Of a stretch of 64,000 nt of DNA, positions 44,876-53,943 are shown piece after piece. Under the pieces are notes generated by a model. That model had not been told where the DNA came from. It did no database searches and was given only the letters and a program-made list of their open reading frames with translations. A program made the translations under genes and the position numbers. Position 1 is the first letter of the stretch; each line of letters opens with the position of its first letter. The stretch is taken from positions 10,044,001-10,108,000 of the forward strand of contig NZ_CP080647.1 of NCBI RefSeq assembly GCF_019599145.1. The letters are read 5' to 3'. This stretch comes from Streptomyces akebiae. GTDB taxonomy: Bacteria; Actinomycetota; Actinomycetes; Streptomycetales; Streptomycetaceae.

Positions 44876-46341
44876 CCCTGACCGCGTTCGCCGCCGAGAC
44901 CGAGGAGCGGTTCGCCCTCGCCCGGCAGGTGGCCGACGCCGTCCTCTTCGAGGGCTATGTGCTCTACCCCTACCGTGCCTCCGCGGCCAAGAACCGGCTG
45001 CGCTGGCAGTTCGGGGTCCTCGTACCGCCCGCCTGGGGCGCCGAGTGCGAGGAGCACGACTTCCAGCACACCGAATGCCTGATGGAGCCGAAGGCCGACG
45101 CGACCCTCTCGGTCGAGGTGCGCTTCCTGCACGCCCGGCGGCGCACGGTGCAGCGGGCCCGCCCGGACGGAGGCTTCGACACGGTTTCCGAACTCGACCT
45201 CGACGACCGGGTGCTGGTGCCCTGGGACGAGGGCGTCGAGGAACGCGTCGAGGTGATCGCGCCGGTGGACGAACTCCTCGGCGACGGCGTCGTCCACCCC
45301 TTCCACCGCCCGGCGCGGGAGGACACCGCACCGGTCCTGGACGCGGCGGGCCGCACCGTCGGCCGGCTGCTCCGGCGCCGCGAGGAGATCAACGGGACGG
45401 TGCGGCTGTCCGCCCGCGAACTCGACGGCCCCTACCGGGCGTTGCGCCTGACCGCCGTCGTCGAGAACACCAGCGGCTGGACACCGCCCGAGGGACGCGG
45501 CGCCGACCGGGACGCGGCGCTGCCGCACTCCCTGGTGGCCACCCACCTGCTCATGGCCCTCAGCGCCGGATCGTTCCTGTCGATGACCGATCCCCCCGAG
45601 TGGGCCAAGGGCGCGGTCGCCGCCTGCCGCAATCTGCACACCTGGCCCGTACTAGCCGGGGAACCCGGCCGTGCCGACCTCGTGCTGTCCTCGCCCATCA
45701 TCCTGGAGGACCATCCGGCCATCGCACCGGAGAGCCCCGGCGCGCTCTACGACGCCACCGAGATCGACGAGATCCTCGCGCTGCGCACCGCGGCCCTCAC
45801 CGACGAGGAGAAGCGCGAGGCCCGGGGCACCGACGAACGGGCCGCCGCCGTCATCGAGTTGGCCGACTCGATGCCCGCCGAGGTCCTGGAGCGGCTGCAC
45901 GGCGCGGTACGGAGCCTGCGCGAGGTGACCGGCCCCGGCCCCACCGCCCCGGGCCCCGACCTCACGGACCCGGGCCCCGGCCTCACCGCCCTGGGCGGCT
46001 TCCCCGACGAGTACGGGGTCCAGCGGCCGGACACCCCCTGGTGGGACCCCGCGAGCGACGCGGGCTTCGACCCGACGCGGGACCGGGTGGTCGTCGACGG
46101 CCGGTCGGTGGGCAAGGGCAGCCGCGTCGAACTGCACCCGGGGCTGCGCCACACCGACGCGCAGGACATCTTCCTGCGGGGCCGCACCGCCGAGGTCGAG
46201 GCGGTGCTGCACGACGTCGACGGCGGGGTCCACCTGGCCGTCACGGTCGAGGGTGACCCGGGCGCCGACATCCGCCGCGAGCAGGGACGCTTCCTGTACT
46301 TCCAGCCCGACGAGGTCACCCCGCTGGAGGACGACGCATGA
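44872..46341 (+). CDS. 489-aa hydrogenase-locus protein of unknown function
   Basis: A GTG start overlaps the previous stop by GTGA. Recognisable landmarks are an N-terminal VLFEGYVLYPYRASAAKNRL, then LRWQFGVLVPPAWGAECEEH and HDFQHTECLMEP (His and Cys rich), a central HSLVATHLLMALSAGSFLSM and a conserved-looking C-terminus TPWWDPASDAGFDPTRDRVV. A Pro/Gly/Asp-rich linker with GPTAPGPDLTDPGPG separates the last ~100 residues. No TM helix is seen. It is conserved in position with the other two unknown genes, so it may be a maturation or assembly factor; function unassigned. Confidence 0.8.
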   Translation: MTLTAFAAETEERFALARQVADAVLFEGYVLYPYRASAAKNRLRWQFGVLVPPAWGAECEEHDFQHTECLMEPKADATLSVEVRFLHARRRTVQRARPDGGFDTVSELDLDDRVLVPWDEGVEERVEVIAPVDELLGDGVVHPFHRPAREDTAPVLDAAGRTVGRLLRRREEINGTVRLSARELDGPYRALRLTAVVENTSGWTPPEGRGADRDAALPHSLVATHLLMALSAGSFLSMTDPPEWAKGAVAACRNLHTWPVLAGEPGRADLVLSSPIILEDHPAIAPESPGALYDATEIDEILALRTAALTDEEKREARGTDERAAAVIELADSMPAEVLERLHGAVRSLREVTGPGPTAPGPDLTDPGPGLTALGGFPDEYGVQRPDTPWWDPASDAGFDPTRDRVVVDGRSVGKGSRVELHPGLRHTDAQDIFLRGRTAEVEAVLHDVDGGVHLAVTVEGDPGADIRREQGRFLYFQPDEVTPLEDDA

Positions 46342-46895
46342 ACCCCTCCGCGCGGTCGGACCCCAGAACCCTGGTCGCCGGCATCGGCAACATCTTCCTC
46401 GGCGACGACGGCTTCGGTGTGGAGACCGCGCGCCGCCTCGCCGAGCGCGACCTGCCCGACCACATCGAGGTCGTGGACATCGGCGTGCGCGGGGTGCACC
46501 TCGCCTACCAACTCCTGGACGGCTACGACACCCTCGTCCTCGTCGACGCCACGGCACGCGGCGGAGCCCCCGGGACGGTGTACGTCATCGAGCACGACGA
46601 CGCGGACCCGAACCCGCCGACGGGCGCCCCCGCCCTCGACGGCCACCGGATGACCCCCGACACCGTCCTGGCGCTGCTGCGCACCCTCTGCGCGGGGACC
46701 GGCGGCGAGCCGCCACGCCGCGTCCTGGTCGTCGGATGCGAACCGGCCTCGGTGGACGAGCGCATCGGACTCAGCACGCCGGTGTCCGCCGCCGTGCCGG
46801 AGGCCGTCCGGCTGATCGAAGAGCTGCTGCGGAACGGCGAGCCGTCCGTGGCGCAGGCCTCAGCGGCTGAGGCTTCGACAGGAGGTCCGACATGA
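46338..46895 (+). CDS. hydrogenase maturation endopeptidase (HupD/HybD-type)
   Basis: A 185-aa peptidase of family M52. TLVAGIGNIFLGDDGFGVET contains the Asp that senses bound Ni, with VVDIGVRGVHLAYQLLDGYD and GHRMTPDTVL (His) supplying the other positions. It would cut the C-terminal 23 residues of the large subunit after Ni insertion. It overlaps neighbours at both ends by four bases. The C-terminal ~20 residues are Ala/Ser/Glu-rich and poorly constrained. Confidence 0.93.
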   Translation: MNPSARSDPRTLVAGIGNIFLGDDGFGVETARRLAERDLPDHIEVVDIGVRGVHLAYQLLDGYDTLVLVDATARGGAPGTVYVIEHDDADPNPPTGAPALDGHRMTPDTVLALLRTLCAGTGGEPPRRVLVVGCEPASVDERIGLSTPVSAAVPEAVRLIEELLRNGEPSVAQASAAEASTGGPT

Positions 46896-47035
46896 GGTCC
46901 GACATGAGGTTCGACATGAGGAGAGACGGGATGAAGAAGATCGTCATCGGAGGAGCGGCCGTGGCCGCCCTGGTAGCCGTCGCCGCCGAGGTCCTGCCGG
47001 ACATCAGGCGCTACCTGCGCATCCGACGGATGTGA
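46892..47035 (+). CDS. 47-aa membrane microprotein in the hydrogenase operon
   Basis: A short ORF, ATG 46892 to TGA 47035, with AGGAGG 6 bases upstream and an ATGA overlap with the protease gene, so expression is very likely. It begins with three MR(S/F/R)D-type repeats (a 12-nt DNA repeat, GACATGAGGTCC-like), then MKKIVIGGAAVAALVAVAAE forms one TM helix, and it ends basic (LPDIRRYLRIRRM). In-frame ATGs at 46904, 46916 and 46931 are alternative starts, the last giving a 34-aa form. It resembles the very small DUF6893-type proteins of actinomycete hydrogenase loci (from memory). A membrane anchor or small regulatory subunit is plausible. Confidence 0.75.
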   Translation: MRSDMRFDMRRDGMKKIVIGGAAVAALVAVAAEVLPDIRRYLRIRRM

Positions 47036-47180
47036 GGGAGGGCTCTCGGCGGGCATGCCGTGCGGTTGCGTCGAACGGCGTACCCGCCGGGCCGTGACGG
47101 CGCGCCGGGCCGAAGGACCCGCACGCGCACGCCTGTAATGAACCCCGGCACGAGGCGGGCGGCGGAAGGACCACAGACCC

Positions 47181-47579
47181 ATGCACGAGATGTCCGTCGC
47201 GCTGGCCGTCGTCGACCAGGTCGCAGAGGCCGCCGACCGGGCCGGAGACGTCACCGCGGTGCGTTCGGTCCGGCTCCAGGTGGGCGAACTGGCCGGTGTC
47301 GTACCCGATTCGCTCGCCTTCTGCTTCGAACTGGCCTGCTCCGGAACCCTGTTGGAAGGTGCCGAACTGGTCACCGAAGCGGTGCCGGGGCGCGCCCGCT
47401 GCACTTCCTGCGCACACGAGTGGGCCGTCGGCATGCCGCCCCGGCTCACCTGCCCCGCGTGCGGCGGCACGCGAACCGATCTGCTGGCGGGCCGGGAGCT
47501 GCAGATCGTCGACGTGCGCTGGGAGGACGGCGGCCCCGCGCATCCGTCCACCCGCGAACCGATCTCCGAGGAGAGCTGA
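47181..47579 (+). CDS. hypA: nickel metallochaperone HypA
   Basis: A 132-aa HypA. MHEMSVALAVVDQV has the N-terminal Met-His that binds Ni. The zinc site is C74-TS-C77 and C91-PA-C94 (CTSCAHEWAVG, LTCPACGG). It delivers Ni to the large subunit together with HypB. A 145-bp spacer precedes it, the largest break in this part of the operon, so a secondary promoter is possible. The C-terminal extension after VDVRW is short and acidic. Confidence 0.96.
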   Translation: MHEMSVALAVVDQVAEAADRAGDVTAVRSVRLQVGELAGVVPDSLAFCFELACSGTLLEGAELVTEAVPGRARCTSCAHEWAVGMPPRLTCPACGGTRTDLLAGRELQIVDVRWEDGGPAHPSTREPISEES

Positions 47580-47582
47580 ACC

Positions 47583-48380
47583 ATGTGCCGTGTCGCCGAC
47601 CTGCGCCAGGCCGTGCTCGCGAAGAACGACGAGAGCGCCCACGAACTGCGCGCCGCCCTCACGGCCCGGGGCACCGCGGTCGTCAATCTGCTGTCCAGCC
47701 CGGGCAGCGGCAAGACCGCGCTGCTGGAGCAGGAACTGCTGCGGGCACGCGAGCGGTCCGTTCCCGTGGCGGCACTGAGCGCCGATCTCGCCACCGAGAA
47801 CGACGCGATCCGCCTGGCGCGTTCGGGCGTCCCGGTCAAGCAGGTGCTCACCGACGGACTGTGCCACCTGGAGGCGGGCATGCTCGCCGGGCACCTGGAC
47901 GGCTGGCTGCCCGACGACGTCCGGCTGCTGTTCGTGGAGAACGTCGGCAACCTCGTCTGCCCCGCCTCCTACGACCTGGGGGAGACGCTGCGGGTCGCCC
48001 TCGCCTCCGTGACGGAGGGCGAGGACAAGCCGCTCAAGTACCCCACGGCCTTCGGTCTGGCCCAGCTGGTCGTGGTCACCAAGACGGACCTGGCGGAGGC
48101 CGTCGAGTTCGACGAGTTCGCGTTCCGCAAGAACCTGGAACAGGTCAACCCCGGCGTCGAGGTGATCCTGACCTCGGCACGCCGGGGGTGGGGGGTGGGC
48201 GCGCTGCTCGACCGGGCACTGGCCGCCGCGGACGGCGCGCCCGTCCACGTGCCGGTCATGGCCCGGCAGCCCCAGCACCACGGCCACCACCACGGCCACG
48301 GCCCCACCCACGGTCACACTCATGCCGCCACCCCCGCGCACCCGGAGGCCGCCGAAGCCATGGCCCACCCCCAGTCGTGA
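47583..48380 (+). CDS. hypB: hydrogenase nickel incorporation GTPase HypB, C-terminal His tail
   Basis: A 265-aa G3E GTPase. P-loop LLSSPGSGKTALLEQELL (near residues 36-53), SADLATENDA, VENVGNLVCPASYDLGE and VVTKTDLAE (NKxD equivalent) are present. GTP hydrolysis drives Ni transfer from HypA to the enzyme. Many HypB proteins store Ni on an N-terminal His-rich stretch; here it is at the C-terminus (HHGHHHGHGPTHGHTH, ~232-247) and the N-terminus is short. ATG is 3 bases after hypA, and the stop overlaps hypF (GTGA). Confidence 0.96.
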   Translation: MCRVADLRQAVLAKNDESAHELRAALTARGTAVVNLLSSPGSGKTALLEQELLRARERSVPVAALSADLATENDAIRLARSGVPVKQVLTDGLCHLEAGMLAGHLDGWLPDDVRLLFVENVGNLVCPASYDLGETLRVALASVTEGEDKPLKYPTAFGLAQLVVVTKTDLAEAVEFDEFAFRKNLEQVNPGVEVILTSARRGWGVGALLDRALAAADGAPVHVPVMARQPQHHGHHHGHGPTHGHTHAATPAHPEAAEAMAHPQS

Positions 48381-50767
48381 GCGCTCCGCAGGCCCCGGCC
48401 GCCGTCACCGAGGACACCCGGCTGCGCCGCCGCGTCACCGTCCGGGGAGTCGTCCAGGGCGTGGGCTTCCGGCCCTACCTGTACGGCCTCGCCACCGAAC
48501 TCGCCCTGGCCGGACACGTGACCAACACTCCGGAGGGCGTGGTCGTGGAGGTGGAGGGCACTGCCTCCGCCGTGGCCCGGTTCTGCGACCGGATCGCCGC
48601 GCAGGCACCCCCGCTGGCCCGCGTAGACTCGGTCGACCACCGGGAGTTGCCGCCCGTCGGCGGCACCACGTTCACCATCCTCGCCTCCCACTCCGGCGGC
48701 CCGGCCCGCACCCTGGTCTCCCCGGACTCCGCCACCTGCGTCGACTGCCTCGCCGAACTGGCCGACCCGACGGACCGTCGATACCGCCACCCGTTCGTCA
48801 ACTGCACCCACTGCGGCCCGCGGTTCACGATCGTCACGGGTGTGCCGTACGACCGGGCCCACACCACCATGGCCCGCTTCGCGATGTGCGTCGACTGCGC
48901 CCGCGAGTACGGGGACCCGGCCGACCGGCGCTTCCACGCGCAGCCGGTCGCCTGCCCGGCCTGCGGGCCCCGGCTGCGGCTGCTCCTCGCCCGGAAGGGC
49001 GGAGCGCGGAGCGCCGACGGGGCGGACCCGGTCGTCGAGGCGCGCGCACTGCTGGCGCGGGGCGCGATCCTCGCCGTGAAGGGCCTGGGCGGCTATCACC
49101 TGGCCTGCGACGCCACCGACCAGGCGGCCGTCGAACTGCTGCGACGCCGCAAGGCGCGCGGGGACAAGCCGTTCGCCGTCATGGCCGGGGCGACGGACGA
49201 CGTCCGGCACCTCGTGCGGGTGAGCCCCGAGGAGCAGGAACTGCTCGAAAGCCGGGCCAGGCCGGTCGTCCTGATGAGACGGCGACCACGCCCGTCGTAC
49301 GCCACCGGGGAGCTGCGGCCCGCCGAGGCCGTCGCGCCCGGCAGCCCCGATCTCGGCGTGATGCTGCCGTACACGCCCCTGCACCGTCTGCTGCTCGGCC
49401 TGCCCGGTGACGCGGACGGGCCTCGGCTGCTCGTGATGACCAGCGGCAACGTGTCCGGGGAACCGATCGTCACGGACGACACCGAGGCACTGGAGCGGCT
49501 CGCGCACCTGGCCGACGGATGGCTCACCCACGACCGGCCGATCCACGTCCCGTGCGACGACTCCGTGGTCCGGGTCTGCGACGGTGAGCCCCTGGTGCTC
49601 CGCCGCTCCCGTGGCTACGCGCCGCTGCCGCTCACTCTCCCGCTGCCCGTGCGGCCGGCCCTCGCCGTCGGTGGCGACCTGAAGAACACCTTCTGCCTGG
49701 GATCGGGCCGCCATGCCTGGCTGTCGGCGCACATCGGCGACATGGACGATCTCGGTACGCAGCGGGCCTTCGCGCACGCGACGGCACATCTGGAGGCGCT
49801 CACGGGGGTGCGGCCCGAGACCCTGGTGTCCGACCGTCACCCCGGCTACCGCTCCGCGCGGTGGGCCGACCGCGACGCGGCACGGCGGCCCGTCGTGAGG
49901 GTCCAGCACCATCACGCGCACATCGCCGCCGCGATGGCCGAGCACGGGCTCGACGGCACCCGGCCGGTCATCGGCGTCGCCTTCGACGGCACGGGCCACG
50001 GCGACGACGGCGCCGTGTGGGGCGGGGAGTTCCTGCTCGCCGACTACGACCGCTTCACCCGGTTCGGCCACCTCGCCTACGTGCCGCTGCCCGGCGGCGA
50101 CGCGGCCGTACGGCGGCCGTACCGCATGGCGTTGGCCCACCTGAGGGCGGCCCGGATCGACTGGGCCGCCGACCTCCCCTGCACCACCGCCTGCCCGCCC
50201 GACGAACTGCGCCTGCTGGAAAAGCAGTTGGAGCGCTCTCTGAACTGCGTCCCCACCTCCAGCATGGGCCGCCTCTTCGACGCCGTGTCCTCCCTCGCCG
50301 GGATCTGCCACCGGGCCGGTTACGAGGCGCAGGCCGCCGTCGAGTGGGAGGCCGCCGCCCTGCTCGCACCGGCCGGGGACACCTCGGCGTACGCCTTCGC
50401 CCTCCACGACCCGCAGGACGGCGGGGGCGGCGCCGTACGGGCCGATCCGGCACCCGTGCTCGGGGCGATCGTCGACGACCTGCGCGCGGGCGTCGAACCT
50501 GCCCTGCTCGCGGCACGCTTCCACCGGTGCGTGGCCGCTCTGGTGCACGGCATGTGCCTGCGGGCGAGGGAGCGGCACCGGCTGGACACGGTCGTCCTCA
50601 CGGGAGGCGTGTTCGCCAACACGCTGCTCTCGTCGGCCTGCGCCTCCGCCCTGCGCGGGGACGGCTTCACGGTCCTGCGGCACCACCTGGTGCCGCCGGG
50701 CGACGGCGGTCTGGCGCTGGGCCAGCTGATGGTGGCCGCCCGCACCGCTTCCACTCCCACCGACTGA
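48377..50767 (+). CDS. hypF: carbamoyltransferase HypF
   Basis: A 796-aa enzyme that starts cyanide-ligand synthesis by carbamoylating HypE's C-terminal Cys. Domains in order: acylphosphatase (RVTVRGVVQGVGFRPYLYGL), two zinc fingers (CVDCLAEL and NCTHCGPRF; CVDCAREYG and ACPACGPR-like VACPACGPRL), YrdC-like (GAILAVKGLGGYHLACDA), and a Kae1-like C-terminal half with the metal-binding VQHHHAHIAAAMAEH. Length is typical. GTG 48377 overlaps the hypB stop; a frame running up to 47060 is a shadow of hypA/hypB. Confidence 0.97.
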   Translation: MSAPQAPAAVTEDTRLRRRVTVRGVVQGVGFRPYLYGLATELALAGHVTNTPEGVVVEVEGTASAVARFCDRIAAQAPPLARVDSVDHRELPPVGGTTFTILASHSGGPARTLVSPDSATCVDCLAELADPTDRRYRHPFVNCTHCGPRFTIVTGVPYDRAHTTMARFAMCVDCAREYGDPADRRFHAQPVACPACGPRLRLLLARKGGARSADGADPVVEARALLARGAILAVKGLGGYHLACDATDQAAVELLRRRKARGDKPFAVMAGATDDVRHLVRVSPEEQELLESRARPVVLMRRRPRPSYATGELRPAEAVAPGSPDLGVMLPYTPLHRLLLGLPGDADGPRLLVMTSGNVSGEPIVTDDTEALERLAHLADGWLTHDRPIHVPCDDSVVRVCDGEPLVLRRSRGYAPLPLTLPLPVRPALAVGGDLKNTFCLGSGRHAWLSAHIGDMDDLGTQRAFAHATAHLEALTGVRPETLVSDRHPGYRSARWADRDAARRPVVRVQHHHAHIAAAMAEHGLDGTRPVIGVAFDGTGHGDDGAVWGGEFLLADYDRFTRFGHLAYVPLPGGDAAVRRPYRMALAHLRAARIDWAADLPCTTACPPDELRLLEKQLERSLNCVPTSSMGRLFDAVSSLAGICHRAGYEAQAAVEWEAAALLAPAGDTSAYAFALHDPQDGGGGAVRADPAPVLGAIVDDLRAGVEPALLAARFHRCVAALVHGMCLRARERHRLDTVVLTGGVFANTLLSSACASALRGDGFTVLRHHLVPPGDGGLALGQLMVAARTASTPTD

Positions 50768-50798
50768 CGCACGCGCGACCCACAGCGAGGAGAGGCTC

Positions 50799-51149
50799 AT
50801 GTGCCTGGCGGTACCCGGCAGAGTGCTGGACATCGAGGAACGGGACGGCACCCGGATGGCCACCGTCGACTTCGGCGGAGTCGTCAAGGAGGTGTGCCTG
50901 GAGTATCTGCCCGACCTGCGCGTCGGCGAGTACGCCATCGTCCACGTCGGGTTCGCCCTGCAACGGCTCGACGAGGAGTCGGCCCGGCAGACCCTCGAAC
51001 TCTTCGCCGAACTCGGCATGTTGCAGGAGGAGTTCGGCGACGCCTGGGAGATGGCGGCGGCTGAGGCGGGCGTGGAACCGGTGACGGAGGCGCCGGCGGA
51101 CGAGACGCCGGTGGCAGAGGTGTTGGCGGAAGAGGTGCGCAACCGGTGA
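50799..51149 (+). CDS. hypC: HypC/HupF-type chaperone
   Basis: A 116-aa Hyp[21 protein letters not shown] has the essential Cys2, followed by [16 protein letters not shown] and [20 protein letters not shown], all family hallmarks. It carries Fe(CN)2CO with HypD and hands it to the large subunit. A longer than usual acidic C-terminus ([16 protein letters not shown]) follows the conserved ~85 residues. The stop overlaps the hypD start (GTGA). Confidence 0.96.
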   Translation: MCLAVPGRVLDIEERDGTRMATVDFGGVVKEVCLEYLPDLRVGEYAIVHVGFALQRLDEESARQTLELFAELGMLQEEFGDAWEMAAAEAGVEPVTEAPADETPVAEVLAEEVRNR

Positions 51150-52273
51150 AGTACATCGACGAGTTCCAGGACCCCGAGCTGGCACGACGGCTCCTCGACG
51201 ACATCCGTGCCACGGTGACCAGGCCGTGGGCCCTGATGGAGGTGTGCGGAGGGCAGACGCACAGCATCATCCGGCACGGTATCGATCAACTCCTGCCCGA
51301 CGAGGTCGAGTTGATCCACGGGCCCGGCTGTCCCGTGTGCGTGACCCCGCTGGAGGTCATCGACAAGGCGCTGGAGATCGCCTCACGACCGGAGGTGATC
51401 TTCTGTTCCTTCGGCGACATGCTCCGGGTGCCGGGCACCGGCCGGGACCTGTTCCAGGTCCGGGGGGAGGGCGGCGACGTACGGGTCGTGTACTCGCCGC
51501 TCGACGCGCTGCGGATCGCCCAGCGGAACCCGGACCGCGAGGTGGTCTTCTTCGGCATCGGCTTCGAGACCACCGCGCCGCCCAACGCCATGACGGTCCA
51601 CCAGGCCCGGAAGCTGGGTATCGGGAACTTCAGCATGCTGGTCTCCCACGTCCGTGTACCGCCCGCCATCGAGGCGATCATGTCCTCGCCGAGCTGCCGG
51701 GTGCAGGGCTTCCTCGCGGCCGGGCACGTCTGCAGCGTGATGGGCGTGGGGGAGTACCCGGAACTCGCGGAGCGCTTCCGCGTCCCCATCGTCGTGACGG
51801 GCTTCGAGCCGCTGGACATCCTCGAAGGCGTACGCCGGGCCGTCCGCCAGCTGGAGCGCGGCGAGCACACCGTCGACAACGCCTACGCCCGAGCCGTCCG
51901 CCCGGAGGGCAACCCGGCCGCCCGGGCGATGCTGGAGGACGTCTTCGAGGTCACCGACCGGGCCTGGCGCGGGATCGGGGTGATCCCCGACAGCGGTTGG
52001 CGGCTGTCGTCGAAGTACCGCGACCACGACGCCGAGCACCGCTTCGCGGTCGGTGGGATCCGGACGGTCGAGCCCGCCGAGTGCCGCAGCGGAGAGGTCC
52101 TGCAGGGGCTGCTCAAGCCGCACGAGTGCGAGGCCTTCGGCACTCTGTGCACACCGCGTACGCCCCTGGGAGCCACGATGGTCTCCAGCGAGGGAGCCTG
52201 CGCCGCGTACTACCTCTACCGGCGGCTGGACCTGCCCGCCGCCAAGGCCCGGGAGGCGAGCCCCGTTGTCTGA
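51146..52273 (+). CDS. hypD: HypD, [4Fe-4S] scaffold for Fe(CN)2CO assembly
   Basis: A 375-aa HypD. Conserved motifs: [28 protein letters not shown] (redox Cys), [10 protein letters not shown] and the C-terminal cluster ligands in [32 protein letters not shown] and [10 protein letters not shown]. It assembles the Fe(CN)2CO unit with HypC and HypE. The GTG start overlaps hypC. The 3' end overlaps the TTG start region of hypE by 8 bp. Confidence 0.97.
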   Translation: MKYIDEFQDPELARRLLDDIRATVTRPWALMEVCGGQTHSIIRHGIDQLLPDEVELIHGPGCPVCVTPLEVIDKALEIASRPEVIFCSFGDMLRVPGTGRDLFQVRGEGGDVRVVYSPLDALRIAQRNPDREVVFFGIGFETTAPPNAMTVHQARKLGIGNFSMLVSHVRVPPAIEAIMSSPSCRVQGFLAAGHVCSVMGVGEYPELAERFRVPIVVTGFEPLDILEGVRRAVRQLERGEHTVDNAYARAVRPEGNPAARAMLEDVFEVTDRAWRGIGVIPDSGWRLSSKYRDHDAEHRFAVGGIRTVEPAECRSGEVLQGLLKPHECEAFGTLCTPRTPLGATMVSSEGACAAYYLYRRLDLPAAKAREASPVV

Positions 52274-53348
52274 CACCACCGATCTCCCCGCCCCCACCAC
52301 CCTGGACATCGAGGCGTGGACGTGCCCGGCCCCCGTACGGGACAGGCCCCGTGTCGTCATGGGCCACGGCGGCGGGGGAGCCCTGTCCGCCGAACTCGTC
52401 CAGCAGATCTTCGCACCGGCCTACGGCGGCGATGTGCTCGCCCAGATGGGTGACGCGGCCGTTCTCGCGCTGGGCGGGGCCCGGCTGGCGTTCTCCACCG
52501 ACTCCTACGTGGTGCGGCCGCTGTTCTTCCCCGGCGGCAGCATCGGCGACCTCGCGGTGAACGGCACCGTCAACGACCTCGCCATGCGCGGCGCCCGCGC
52601 CGCCTACCTCTCCTGCGGATTCATCCTGGAGGAGGGCGTCGAGCTGGACACGGTCACCCGGGTCGCCCAGGCGCTGGGCGCGGCCGCGCGCACGGCCGGG
52701 GTGGAGGTGGCCACCGGCGACACCAAGGTGGTGGAGGCCGGCCACGGCGACGGGGTGTTCGTGAACACGGCCGGCATCGGTCTGGTCCCGGCCGGCGTCG
52801 ATCTGCGGCCCCAGCGGGTCGTCCCCGGCGACGTCGTGATCGTCAGCGGCGCGATCGGCGTCCACGGGGTGGCGATCATGAGCGTGCGGGAAGGGCTGGA
52901 GTTCGGCGTCGAGATCAAGAGCGACTGCGCCGCCCTCGGCGGTCTGGTCGACGCCATGCTCGCCGTCACCCCGGATCTGCACGTCCTGCGCGATCCCACC
53001 CGTGGGGGCCTGGCGGCGGCACTCAACGAGATCGCGGCGGCCTCGGGCACCGGCGTCGTCGTCCGGGAACGCGCCGTCCCGGTGCCGTCGGCCGTGGCCA
53101 ATGCCTGCGCCATTCTCGGTCTGGACCCCATGTACATCGCCAACGAGGGCAAGCTCGTGGCCTTCGTCCCGCGCCAGCATGCCGACGCCGTGCTGGAGGC
53201 GATGCGCGCCCACCCCCTGGGCGCCGACTCCGTGATCATCGGCGAGGCGGTCGAGGACCATCCCGGCATGGTCGTGGCCAGGACCGGGCTCGGCGGCACG
53301 CGGGTGGTCGATCTGCCGATGGGTGAGCAACTGCCGAGAATCTGCTGA
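52266..53348 (+). CDS. hypE: HypE, cyanide-forming carbamoyl dehydratase
   Basis: A 360-aa PurM-like ATPase. [60 protein letters not shown] and the C-terminal LPRIC with its terminal Cys, the residue carbamoylated by HypF and dehydrated to thiocyanate, are intact. The likely start is TTG 52266 ([10 protein letters not shown]) with GGGAGG 8 bases upstream; no ATG or GTG fits better. It is the last gene of the hydrogenase operon and its stop lies inside a hairpin. Confidence 0.95.
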   Translation: MSDTTDLPAPTTLDIEAWTCPAPVRDRPRVVMGHGGGGALSAELVQQIFAPAYGGDVLAQMGDAAVLALGGARLAFSTDSYVVRPLFFPGGSIGDLAVNGTVNDLAMRGARAAYLSCGFILEEGVELDTVTRVAQALGAAARTAGVEVATGDTKVVEAGHGDGVFVNTAGIGLVPAGVDLRPQRVVPGDVVIVSGAIGVHGVAIMSVREGLEFGVEIKSDCAALGGLVDAMLAVTPDLHVLRDPTRGGLAAALNEIAAASGTGVVVRERAVPVPSAVANACAILGLDPMYIANEGKLVAFVPRQHADAVLEAMRAHPLGADSVIIGEAVEDHPGMVVARTGLGGTRVVDLPMGEQLPRIC

Positions 53349-53373
53349 CGCGGTCCGAAACCGGCCGCGTCAG
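53345..53373. terminator. terminator of the hydrogenase/hyp operon
   Basis: CTGACGCGG (53345-53353) pairs perfectly with CCGCGTCAG (53365-53373), with an 11-nt loop. The stem contains the hypE TGA, so the hairpin forms right at the end of the last gene. Confidence 0.65.
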
Positions 53374-53457
53374 CTCCGACCCGGGCCGACGGGGGCCGAC
53401 GCGGTTCCGCGGGTCCTGTCGGCCCGCGGTTCTCCGCGGCTTCCACTCGTCCCGGGG

Positions 53458-53838
53458 CTACGTTCCGGGGCTCTGCGGGTCCTGCGGGTCCACGCCGGTC
53501 TTGGCAGCGGCGTCCTTGGTGCCGCTGGGGCGCTGGGAGCGGCCCTTGCGCCCGGTGTCGCGGCGGCCCTTCTCGTCGACGTCGCCGTACTCCTCGCCGC
53601 GCGCCCCGTGACTCTTCACCGTGTCACCCGGGACGGATTTCGTCTCCTCCGCGGACTTCTTCCGTCCCCGGCCCGCCGGCTCGGCGTGCTCGGCCGTATG
53701 GAAGGAGCGTGAAGCGCTCGGGTTGTCCTGCTGACGGGTCTCGTCCACATCGGGCGACCAGCCGTGGTGCTCGGTGCCCCGGTGACGGCTCGGGCCCTTG
53801 CCGTGCGGCGGCTCGGACGAACGTGGTTTCTTCGACAT
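53458..53838 (-). CDS. small hydrophilic hypothetical protein
   Basis: A 126-aa, highly charged, probably disordered protein (MSKKPRSSEPPHGKGPSRHR at the start; GRKKSAEETKSVPGDTVKSH in the middle; Arg, Gly, Lys and Asp rich throughout). ATG 53838 is used; coding likelihood rests on codon bias and its placement. No domain, signal or TM helix is visible. It ends about 85 bp from the convergent hyp terminator. Function unknown. Confidence 0.65.
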   Translation of the reverse strand: MSKKPRSSEPPHGKGPSRHRGTEHHGWSPDVDETRQQDNPSASRSFHTAEHAEPAGRGRKKSAEETKSVPGDTVKSHGARGEEYGDVDEKGRRDTGRKGRSQRPSGTKDAAAKTGVDPQDPQSPGT

Positions 53839-53943
53839 GGTCCGACCTGTCTGCTCGTGGGCAATGGGGACGGCGCGCATGTGTCGCCGCAATGGGTAAA
53901 TTATCCCTCTCTGTCCTGGTTCGAGCACGTCAGGACTTCTCGG

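Noticed and set aside
47060..48376. Possible long N-terminal extension of HypF
   Set aside because: The HypF acylphosphatase domain begins right after GTG 48377; the upstream frame is a shadow of hypA and hypB.
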